A stretch of 64,000 nucleotides of DNA from Forficula auricularia (taxonomy: Eukaryota > Arthropoda > Insecta > Dermaptera > Forficulidae): positions 1,413,101 to 1,477,100 of the forward strand of contig JALMQS010000828.1 of the NCBI GenBank assembly GCA_024734495.1. Direction: 5' to 3'. Shown piece by piece: positions 55,573 to 64,000 of this stretch. Numbering within the stretch: position 1 is the first letter of the stretch; the number at the start of each line of letters is the position of its first letter. A program made the position numbers and the translations under genes. The notes under the pieces are model-generated. The model had not been told where the DNA came from and made no database searches. It was given only the letters and a program-made list of their open reading frames with translations.

Positions 55573-57083
55573 ACCTCGAGATAATTTTAATGACGTTATT
55601 GATAATATTTTTTTTACATAATAATATTCTTTCACTGTTAAAACTTATCTTTGATGTGTATATATAATTAAATAAATAAATAGAAAATTGCATTGATTAT
55701 TTTTTTATTGGAATAATCTCCGGAAATATAATTATTTCAGTAGAGATGTTTTTTCTTATTTGAGACTTAGAAGAAAATAATACAAATTTAGGAATAGGGT
55801 TGGAAACAAGGGATGAAATCAAAATTGCTTGAACTGTACGCTCAGAATGATCTGCCATCTGAATAAGTAAGTTTGATTTCGCAGCTTTGTGCTCAGCTCT
55901 ATTAAGTTTCCAGTCTTAGTTTACTAGAGATGTTGAATTAAACATTAATGAGATGTTAATAAGAATTATTTAGATTGTATTTCTTTAAACCACAGGTTAT
56001 GATCGTATCTAAAAAAGAGAAAGGGCGGAAACGGTTCGAAATCAAGAGATAGATCTCCTATTAATTTAATCAATTCTGGATAAAGTGGGAAGAGAATGTT
56101 TTGGGATTGCTTTCTACAGGTATCGTGAGATGAAAGAATATGGGATTTGTCAAGTGCAAGAAGATCAGTGGGCGTGTAATATCGAAAAGGGTTTATTTAC
56201 AATTCAACTTCTAAATAATTTTTCGAAAAACAAAAATATATAATTCTAAAAATTATTTGGGGTGTGATGGTGGGGGTCCAGGGGGCGTAGCCCCCGTCTC
56301 TATAAGAGGGCCGCAGAAGGCGGGCCTTGCAGCTAGTATATAATATATAGTGAAATCAAATAAAAACACGGGGAATTAGTCATTCTTCAGCATAGTTGTT
56401 TTATAAAGAAAAAAAAAACTTTAATAAAATCATTTGAATCATTCAAAACATTTATCGCCAGATACAGATGCTATTTTACGCCCACTTTACTTCTCAAATT
56501 CTATACCCTTCAAATCGTCTTTTTCGCGAATACAACTACAAAACTAGCTACATGGAGAAGCTTCAGAGTCTCTAGAGAGAATTTAAAAACGAGTTAGGAG
56601 ATCGGATAAGCAAGCTTAATCCCTTAATCCCTTTGCCTCATTGTACAAGCTGTTACCTGCCTTTTACTTTTTTATAAATAAACTATCAATCATGATGTAT
56701 AACTTTCATCCGAGTTCTTTCCTGAATCGAAAAATCTTCAATTGTTCAAATACAAGCTCAACAAATAGGTATACTTAATCCGGTCATTGAATATTCTCAA
56801 AGTTCGATCACTCATCCTTTTTCATTTTCTACAAATCTTTCTTAGGTTGTTCGTAGATGTTGAACCTCTAGTATCCTTTTGATTTAATAAGTTTAAAATA
56901 CCATGAAAATCAGCAGAATTTTTATAGTATATGAACAAAATAGACTAATTAATTAATCTGGTGTTCGGTCATGACAAGATGAGCAGAGTTTGATATTAAA
57001 GAAATGTGTATTCTATAATATATAATAAATCTCTTTTTTTATAGGACCCTTTTATAGTAAATTCTATTTTTATAGTTTTTTCA
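55573..57083. other. 7TM gene intron 1, AT-rich
   Basis: Contains a GC-rich patch 56265-56335 ('tggtgggggtccagggggcg', 'cgtagcccccgtctctataa') of unknown origin; a similar 'gcaggccttgcagatagtta' phrase recurs at about 63361. No gene. Confidence 0.5.
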
Positions 57084-57802
57084 TTTACCATACAGGAGTA
57101 TAGTAATCGTGCATGAAAAAAGTGGTTATTTTGCTTCGTTATTTCGAAATATCTCAAATACGGCTTAAGCTATTTTGATAAAAAACATTGAGTGAAAGTA
57201 TGGCATTTTAGTCAACAAAAAAGCTCTATTGAGTAAAATTATATTTTACGAGATATTAATTATTTTGTCAAAATGTCTGTTAAAGATGATTAGATTTTTA
57301 GTTGAAATCGAACCAAAAATTAAGGGGGGGGGGGGCGCTCTAAAAATTAAAATTATAAAATTTTCAAACTAACAAAACAAAACCAGAAAAATGAAATTTA
57401 CTATAAAAAAGTCCTATAATAAAAGAAGTCATTATGTTTCGGGGACCAAAATTGTTGGGGGAAGTGTTTAAAAAATAGAACTATCAATATTACTCCTAGA
57501 CCATTTGATCGATTTGTACGATATTTCGCATATGCACCATATATGACCTTATAAAAATGACTTTTTATGCGAAATCGATAGTGCCCCAAAAGAGGGGGGT
57601 TCAAAAATAAGATAAAATAATAAAATTTTCAAACAAAGAAACCTGATATTTACTTTAGAAGATTCCCATTTATAAGGAGATATCATAAAATTCAGAAAGG
57701 GGGGGGGTTCTTTCGTAAATGATTATAAATTATCTTATTAAATATTAAATATAAGAGAGGGGGTGGGTATATGGTAAAGTCATGTGGATGACAACATCAG
57801 TT
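57084..57802. repeat. dispersed repeat D, copy 3, rearranged
   Basis: Starts TTTACCATACAGGAGTATAG and ends ATGGTAAAGTCATGTGGATG, as copy 1, but the middle carries different G-run units (57324-57335, 57699-57708) and other sequence. Confidence 0.6.
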
Positions 57803-58019
57803 TATTATATTTTTATTTTGAGCATTTTATAATTTTTTAAGAAGCCTCCCCTTTAATTTTTGGATCGATTTCAACCAAAATCTAATCAGCTCTTAATCTC
57901 AATATTAAAAAAATAAAAACGTGTTCGCCCTCAGGTACTCTTTTACCAAAAAAGTCGCCCTCAACGTCTACAAATTTGGTCACTAGTCTCAAATTATGTA
58001 TTTACATATACATTTATAT
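57803..58019. other. 7TM gene intron 1, spacer
   Basis: Contains a further repeat-D scrap ('atcgatttcaaccaaaatct', 57861). No gene. Confidence 0.45.
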
Positions 58020-58200
58020 ATATGTACAGACTTTTTTGGCTTTTCGGCCTTTCTAGCCATAAGCCAATTTACGATACTATTTATTTTATTTAAATTTGTC
58101 TCTACCCCGGGGGTCAGATTTTAGCCAGATGCCTCGAGTCGGATTCGAACCACTTGGTTAGCAGGCTGACACGCTACCACCTAACCTATCCGACCCCCCG
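58020..58200 (-). repeat. tRNA-derived SINE head
   Basis: On the - strand the head (58131-58198) reads GGTCGGATAGGTTAGGTGGT, then AGCGTGTCAGCC and GGTTCGAATCCGACTC. An A-box-like and a perfect B-box-like element are thus in tRNA order. Acceptor pairing is partial (GGTCGGA with TCCGACTC). A related B-box segment (ACCTCGAGTCGGATTCGAAT) appears at 63438-63466. No SINE tail matching the LINE was found here. Confidence 0.6.
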
Positions 58201-59036
58201 TACATAGACTTATTTACATCAAGAAAAAGACGCACTCTTTGATTTAATTAAATAATTCTACTACTCTCTGAACTCTATGAACTTAACTACAGAGAAATAT
58301 TTACTTTTTGCTCAAAGATTTATCTAACAAGAGAAAAAATAAATAAATAAAAATTATATAAGTTTGAATATTTTCTATCTTAAAATGTTTTTGCAGAGAG
58401 AAGCAGAATTGATGAATATATAAAGATATATCAAGAAGCGTCATTTTCTTAAATTAAATAAATATACAAACAGAGAGCGTATTCTCGACTTAATGCACTC
58501 ACATTTAAAGAGGTGAGTTTTTGTTAAAATTTTCCTTCAATTTAAAAAATGATTGAAATGATAAAGAAGACATTTTTGTAAATATGGAGAAGGAGTAAGG
58601 AGTTAAATAGAAAACAATTTAAAAAAAAAAAAGAGAAAAGTCGCATGTAAAAAACAAAATTAATGTTTAATATTATTTTCCAAGTTTGGGTGTTGTATTT
58701 GGTAAGACTTTGTTTGAACTCAAAATTTGTTTGCTGAAACACCTGTTTGTTTGTTCAAACCATTCGCGTGAGAATTTCAAAAAATAATTAAAAATAAATT
58801 TATAAAAATTCGGCATATTGTAAAGTTAGAAAGTAGATCAAGTCTACATTTTGGAAATATAAACATTTCGTTCTTGGGATTTATCGTGTATATTGGAATC
58901 CAGATAAAGATAGTCAGAAAAAAGTGGGATTAAAAATGATCTTTTACCAAGTTTCATACATTTCTAAAGACAATAAGAAAAAAAATTAGTGAATTTAATA
59001 CCGCCTGAGTAAAAATGTAAATTAAATTTCGTGGGT
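58201..59036. other. 7TM gene intron 1, AT-rich
   Basis: A diverged stretch at about 58205-58470 ('atttacatcaagaaaaagac', 'ttttgcagagagaagcagaa') recalls the TCTGCTTGATG family flanks. No gene. Confidence 0.5.
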
Positions 59037-60150
59037 GGGGGGGGGGGGGGGGGGGCATTAACTTTGGGGGCCCAGGACTAATAGTCTTTAGGAGCCAACC
59101 CATTTAACCCAAATTAACCCGAGTTTGGGTTGGTTGTGGCAAATCAAATCGGACATACTTTACCTTTTTACTAATTGCTATCAATAAATCATTGATATTT
59201 GATTTTTTTAATTAAGGTTTTTGTGATTTGTTTGCTAATTATTAGTTAACCTTTTATCAAATTATCACACTGCAAGTTTTTATGATGATTTTTTGATACT
59301 ATTTATATAAAGTACTAACGTCATCTATTACTATATATATCACAAACTAAAAATGCACTTATGGCCAAATTACTACAAGGGGGCAAAATTTTTGGAAATA
59401 TTCGTTTTAATCAGAAAATTTTCTCCTTCAGGCATTGGAACCAAAGATTGATTTTATCTATTATACGAAACATTTTGAATACATAATAATTTATTTTTTC
59501 TTAAATGTTTAATTTGAATTGATTTTATTTTAATGAACGTGAAGGGGGTCATTTGATTAAGCGGGGCCCTAGGCTGCAGCATGTGGCTTAGGGGGCGAGG
59601 AGCCCCCGCCACCTATCTTTTGCGCCCCAGCTCTCAATATTTACCTCTAACCAAATTCAAAAGGGGAAAAACAAGAAACTTGGGAAAATGAGAACCTTTT
59701 TAGGTTTTTTTTATATGTTTGGTGGACCGCTCTTTAAGTCGGTAAATGGTTTAATCAAAGAAAAAGTAACGCATTTTAAATAAATGCACACTGAGCCTAA
59801 CTCACACTGTTAAGAAAAATTGTAAATTTACTATATGTTTACAATACAAATAGATAGGAAATTTACAAGATTGCGTATAGTAAAAAAAAATAATACTTAT
59901 ATTATATTGGTAAAATCACATTAAGTAACTCAAAAATACAAAAAAATTGTAACTTTTTTTCTTGTATTAATTAGATAAGTATAACTAAAAAATATGTTGT
60001 AAGATTATAATACTGGTATGTAGCTAATATTATTAAAAAGTTTTGATGATTGATTTCCCATTTTTTTATAATAAAATTTTATATGGCCAGTGCAGTTTTG
60101 CCCCACCCGTCCCAAAAGTCTGGCTACGCCACTGGGCTGCAGCACATAAA
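59037..60150. other. 7TM gene intron 1 with a 19-G run and repeat scraps
   Basis: A run of 19 G at 59037-59055 opens a stretch with phrases such as 'ggctgcagcatgtggcttag' (59572) related to the modules at 60138 and 60755. Otherwise AT-rich, no gene. Confidence 0.5.
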
Positions 60151-60265
60151 GATCATTCCTAAATCAGTCCATGTGGGGGGGGGGGGGGGGGGTTGAACAC
60201 ATTAATCCTTATCTACAAGCCAGTGGGTTTAAATTTATTTATATCAGAGGTCACACTTTTTGAAT
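60138..60265 (+). repeat. G-run module, copy 1
   Basis: CTGCAGCACATAAAGATCAT and AAATCAGTCCATGT lead into 18 G (60175-60192), followed by 'ccagtgggtttaaatttatt' and 'tatatcagaggtcacacttt'. The module recurs at 60755-60885 with the same order. Confidence 0.7.
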
Positions 60266-60378
60266 GGCAACTCAGTCATCGTCTTCTTTTTTGGACTTTA
60301 ATAATAATTGCTGATATATCAAACTATTTTGATTATTTACCTATGTCCATCGATTTAATTAATAAGTTATTGTAGTGA

Positions 60379-60561
60379 AATAATTTTTATTTTTTGCCAA
60401 CGTTTCATCAACTTGAAAATCAATCTGTGTGATGACTGGCACTTATGTGTTTGCTAAGAATGAATATTGACAAAATGACAAATATTCAAAGAAGTTAATT
60501 TGTTTGAGACCTGAGGAAGTCAACAAAGTTGACGAAACGTTGGCAAAAAATAAAAATTATT
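60379..60561. repeat. palindromic MITE
   Basis: 'aataatttttattttttgcc' with AACGTTTCATCAACTT on the left is mirrored by AAGTTGACGAAACGTT and 'ggcaaaaaataaaaattatt' on the right. No ORF. Confidence 0.75.
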
Positions 60562-60754
60562 TGCATTAGCTATTATCCTTATTTCCTTACAACAACTTAT
60601 TAGTTATTTAAAACATTAATATTGGATATTTTATTCAAATTCAACGATTTAAACTTTGTCTGATAAAATGTTGAATAATTTATTTTTTCTTAAATTTTGA
60701 ATTTGAATTGTTTTTATTTTTATTTTTTTGATTGTGAAGAGATTGATTGAGCTG

Positions 60755-60885
60755 CAGTCCAAAAAGACCAAGACAATGTCTAAATCAGCCCCTGGGTGGG
60801 GGGGGGGGGGGGGGTTGAGACCATAACTCTTATTCTGCATCCCAGTGGGTTTAAATTTATTTATATCAGAGGACATACTTTTTGA
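60755..60885 (+). repeat. G-run module, copy 2
   Basis: GCTGCAGTCCAAAAAGACCA and CTAAATCAGCCCCTGG lead into 17 G (60798-60814), then 'ccagtgggtttaaatttatt' and 'tatatcagaggacatacttt'. Same layout as copy 1, about 617 bp away. Confidence 0.7.
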
Positions 60886-60974
60886 TTTATTCATTTAAAT
60901 AATTTATTTTAATTAAATGAAAGGGTTAATAAATAAGAAAAAGACGGATAGGTAAGATTGCAAGATTGACTTAC

Positions 60975-61204
60975 CAGACTAGACATTCGAGGGCGGAGAC
61001 ATAGAAGATGACATAGTGGTGAAGCTGAGGGTGTCTGTGAGCATGGTATTTGACCAGTTTGAGGATGACACAGGCGAGGGTGCAAGCGGCCAGCCCCGTG
61101 AGCAGCGAGCTCCGGACACAGGCCAGGGTGTCGAATGCATCGAAACATCCCTTGTTGGCGACGTCGAGGGTGTCGTTGCCGAACTTGCGACCCCTCAAAG
61201 ACAT
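60975..61204 (-). CDS. seven-transmembrane protein, first coding exon (N-terminus, TM1, TM2)
   Basis: The ATG at 61204 opens a frame of 76 codons ending TG before GTAAGT, which joins exon 2 to make Cys77. An in-frame TGA lies 30 bases upstream, so this is the first usable ATG. The N-terminus (MSLRGRKFGNDTLDVANKGC) has no signal peptide. TM1 is at about 32-52 (SLLTGLAACTLACVILKLV), a His-rich loop follows (KYHAHRHPQLHH), and TM2 begins at about 63 (YVIFYVSALECLVC). With exons 2-5 the protein is 413 residues with seven predicted helices. I do not recognise the family, so GPCR-like is only a topology statement. Bases upstream to about 61240 look like 5' UTR. Confidence 0.82.
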
Positions 61205-61748
61205 CTCGGCGAGGCTTTTTTTAAAGCGACCTCAGCTGGAATGACATGGCACCTGACTAGCACTTACACTAATACACAGTCATATTCAATTTAATTATCA
61301 TAAGATTCGAGGCGTATTATAGAAAACTATACTCATGATTAATAATGAGGCGAGATTAATGGAATAACAAAGAGCTCTGGGACCATCGGCCATATGTCAA
61401 AAGAATTCGATTCACAGAGAGCGTAACGAGCAAAATTTTGCCGAAGCGCCATATTTAAAAACGGAAAACACGGCAATTCTACGGTATCTGTGGAAGGATA
61501 AGACGAAAATGAAGAATAACATTTTTTGAGATTTCGCTTAGTTTTCGAGATATACAGCTTTAAAAAAACTGTTTTTTGTATTTATTTTCTTTTATTTTTC
61601 AATTGTTTTTTGATAGAAACCACGGAAACAGTAGTATCACGGGTGTTCCGTGTGGCGCCTCTACTGACGACGGATTCTTTTAGAAAATGAATATTAATTA
61701 AAAAATAATTAGTAAATGCCCCAAAAAATTCTATTATGTAAAAGTCGT
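61205..61748. other. upstream region of the 7TM gene
   Basis: Probably 5' UTR and promoter side of the 7TM gene. I cannot place a start site or TATA box with confidence. No other gene recognised. Confidence 0.4.
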
Positions 61749-61890
61749 TGCCGGTTCGGTTAAGATATATTCAGTTCGGCTCGTATATCTTAATTTCGGG
61801 CTGGCTATTAGGCTATTAGATTGGCTAATCGCTGAAAACCAGCCCGAAATGAAGATATACGAGCCGAACTGAAAATATCTTAGCCGAACC
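61749..61890. repeat. fold-back element, about 140 bp
   Basis: 'ccggttcggttaagatatat' with TCAGTTCGGCTCGTATATCT on the left faces AGATATACGAGCCGAACTGA and AAATATCTTAGCCGAACC on the right, and CAGCCCGAAAT faces ATTTCGGGCTG near the loop. No ORF. Confidence 0.82.
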
Positions 61891-62285
61891 TTTCTAAGTT
61901 TGTTGGGGAACCTATTTTTTTATCTAAATGAACCGAGATGATGAATAGAACCGAACCTATGAAAAGTTCTAAAAGTGAAAATTGCCAACGCCCACTGGCG
62001 CTCACTTGAGACAATTTGAGATTCTTTCGAATTTACAATTTTTTGTCAGCTAGAAAATTCAAACATTTTATAAAGGTAGGGTTTATTGACATGATTGCCA
62101 AAGTTCAGTTCATTAGTTACAAACGTTCCAAGTTCGACAGGTCAAATCATGGACATCCCCAACATGAGCTTAGTTAGAGGGGGGCGGGAGGGTTTTTCGT
62201 ATCGAAAAAAATTCTATCATTTATAATAATCTATCCATTATATATATATAGAAAAGAACATTTTTTTATTGTTTTTATAAATTAA
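61891..62285. other. intergenic, AT-rich
   Basis: No gene recognised. Confidence 0.5.
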
Positions 62286-63063
62286 AAAAAATACAAATCT
62301 TATTATAAAAAACAATCCAAAACACGTTTATTCAAAGTCAAACGTTTTCGGGAGAATTTCTTCCTTTTTCAATGACAAAATTTTTCAAAAAAAGAAAAAG
62401 AAAAAAAAGTTGCTTTCTCTAGAATTTAGAAAGCAACACTAAGATATTAAATATTTTTATAAATAGACAATTGTACAGATTGTCCTGGTGACCAGATTAC
62501 CTTTAAATAAAAATATAAATATTTATGAAAATTTATTTTTCTCTAAAATTTTTTATAAACATTCGAAAAACAATCCATATCTGACCTTTTATTAATCGAT
62601 TTTTTGTTATTTAAAATTTCGATCATTTCCAAAATTAATATTTTTTCCAAGTTATATTCTTTATCTAAAATTTTGGGATTAGAAAAGTCAAAATTTTAGA
62701 TAAAGAATATAACTTGGAAAAAAATTAATTTTGGAAATGATCGAAATTTTAAATAACAAAAATTCGATTAATAAAATGTCAGATATGGATTGTTTTTCGA
62801 ATGTTTATAAAAAATTTTTAGAGAAAAATAAATTTTCATAAATATTAAAGATAATCTGGTCACCAGGATAATCTGTACAATTGTCTATTTATAAAAATAT
62901 TTAATATCTTAGTGTTGCTTTCTAAATTCTAGAGAAAGCAACTTATTTTATTTATTTTTTTTTGAAAAAAATTTTGTCATTGAAAAACGGAGAAATTCTC
63001 CCGAAACGTTTGACTTTGAATAAACGTGTTTTGGATTGTTTTTTATAAAATATATGTATTTTT
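62286..63063. repeat. large palindrome, about 780 bp
   Basis: ACAATCCAAAACACGTTTAT on the left pairs with ATAAACGTGTTTTGGATTGT on the right. Pairing continues with few mismatches through GAAAGCAACACTAAGATATT and CTTTATCTAAAATTTTG to a centre near 62680. The strongest part is 62303-63048. No ORF and no clear target duplication. A scrap of the arm ('aaacgtttcgagagaatttc') lies at about 42174. Confidence 0.85.
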
Positions 63064-63136
63064 AGTATATTTAAAATTAAGGGTTTAATATTAGTTGAAT
63101 AAAAGATTTCACTGTCGATGGTAACAGAATTGTTTT

Positions 63137-63274
63137 TATTTTAGGTTAAAAATAAAATGAGAGAGTCTTCTGTTTTTAAATAAAATAATTTTTAATTAAA
63201 TAATTAAATAAATAATTAAAAATTATTTTATTTAAAAAACAGAAGACTCTCTCATTTTATTTTTAACCTAAAAT
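63137..63274. repeat. second palindrome, about 138 bp
   Basis: ATTTTAGGTTAAAAATAAAA and TGAGAGAGTCTTCTGTTTTT are mirrored by AAAAACAGAAGACTCTCTCA and TTTTATTTTTAACCTAAAAT. AATTAAGGGTTTAA lies next to its right side (63275) and also at about 63076, next to the neighbouring palindrome. Confidence 0.82.
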
Positions 63275-63944
63275 TAAGGGTTTAACTGTATATTTGTCCA
63301 AATCACGCCAAATTTTGGTTGCACTCGTTTCAAAAACGGGGGTTCTGGGGGGGGGGGGGAAGGCAGGCCTTGCAGATAGTTATAAATAAGAAAAGAAAGA
63401 AATCTTTATTTATTTTATTTTATTTTTTGACTTTGTTACCTCGAGTCGGATTCGAATCCGGGTCCACTAAGAAAGAGATCTATTTAATCAATTTGATTTA
63501 TTTCATTTAATACATTCTGTCCAAAAACATAATGTGAAAAAGGGGCCAAGTTCAGTCAGTACAAACGTCATCGCCGACAAAAGGGTTAAGATCTAAACGG
63601 GTACCAAGTTCCATAGCAGTTATTTAAATCATAGCAATAGGGAAATGTACAACGCTCTTCAATTGATTTAAAAGAAAATTTGTTACGTTCTTTGATATTA
63701 AATTTATAGCTTGGCAAGTTATAATAGTTAATAACTTACATTTAACATAATGATATTTAATACAAGCTTAAAATTTAGCTTTGCTAGTTATTCTATTTTA
63801 TACTACAAACAATTTAGTTGGATATAAAACATGCCAAGTTATAAATTTAATATCAAAAGAACATAACAAATTTTCTTTTAAATCAATTGAAGAACGTTGT
63901 ACATCCCTAAAGCTATGATTTAAGCAACAATTAATTTAGACTTA
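63275..63944. other. intergenic with SINE and G-run scraps
   Basis: Contains a 12-G run at about 63348, a SINE-like B-box piece at 63438-63466 and an inverted repeat near 63646-63905 ('acgctcttcaattgatttaa' with 'ttaaatcaattgaagaacgt'). No gene. Confidence 0.5.
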
Positions 63945-64000
63945 TGCAAACTTAAAAACTGGGGATCCCAAAACTTAGTTAACTTCAATGCAGTGAAAAC
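63945..64000 (+). pseudogene. start of another YADD LINE copy, running off the window
   Basis: The last bases read NWGSQNLVNFN, matching KWGSQNLVNFNSNK at 52845-52895 of the YADD copy. Only about 50 bases are visible. Confidence 0.7.

Noticed and set aside
1..64000. CRISPR arrays, bacterial operons, ribosome binding sites, phage genes
   Set aside because: The spliced genes and eukaryotic transposons show this is animal nuclear DNA; the direct repeats seen are minisatellites and transposon copies, without spacer structure.

Overview
The window reads as AT-rich nuclear DNA from an animal, most likely an arthropod. It has spliced genes with kilobase introns and GT-AG junctions, a Neuralized-type E3 ligase, and a large load of non-LTR retrotransposons, hAT elements, palindromic MITEs and tRNA-derived SINEs. 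A crustacean such as a copepod is my guess, but nothing here proves the lineage.

Three host genes can be assembled by splice phase. (1) The 3' part of neuralized lies on the + strand at 280-5312: four exons encode NHR1, NHR2, a proline-rich linker and a C-terminal RING, and the 5' end lies outside the window. (2) A C2H2 zinc-finger gene lies on the - strand, with five coding exons from 31621 down to 9232. All junctions agree in phase, giving about 284 residues with four fingers. A cysteine-rich candidate exon (8890-9059) sits just downstream and could be an alternative end. (3) A seven-transmembrane protein of about 413 residues lies on the - strand, with five exons from 61204 down to 36891 and introns up to about 11.7 kb. 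I do not recognise its family. A short decayed copy of its second exon lies inside its first intron.

The rest is mostly mobile DNA. Best supported are: a complete but internally deleted hAT at 21477-22854 with an exact 8-bp target duplication; a second hAT at 49596-52071 split by a LINE; a small hAT MITE at 29497-29693; three elements flanked by TTAA with GGTAGTTG-type ends (9615-10348, 12065-12590, 30153-30852), one of them inside another repeat whose empty site survives at about 17540; a 1.2 kb palindrome with TA flanks at 54006-55182; a 119-bp tandem array at 18411-18926 with an inverted shorter copy at 27110-27477; and many 3' fragments of one LINE family whose tail is also carried by a tRNA-derived SINE. 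The 44-bp-arm perfect hairpin at 18210-18298 lies in the zinc-finger gene's longest intron.

The genes do not form an operon or a pathway. Neuralized is an E3 ligase in Delta/Notch endocytosis, the zinc-finger protein is a likely nuclear DNA-binding factor, and the 7TM protein is a membrane protein of unknown role. Their long introns and the intergenic DNA serve as a landing field for transposons.
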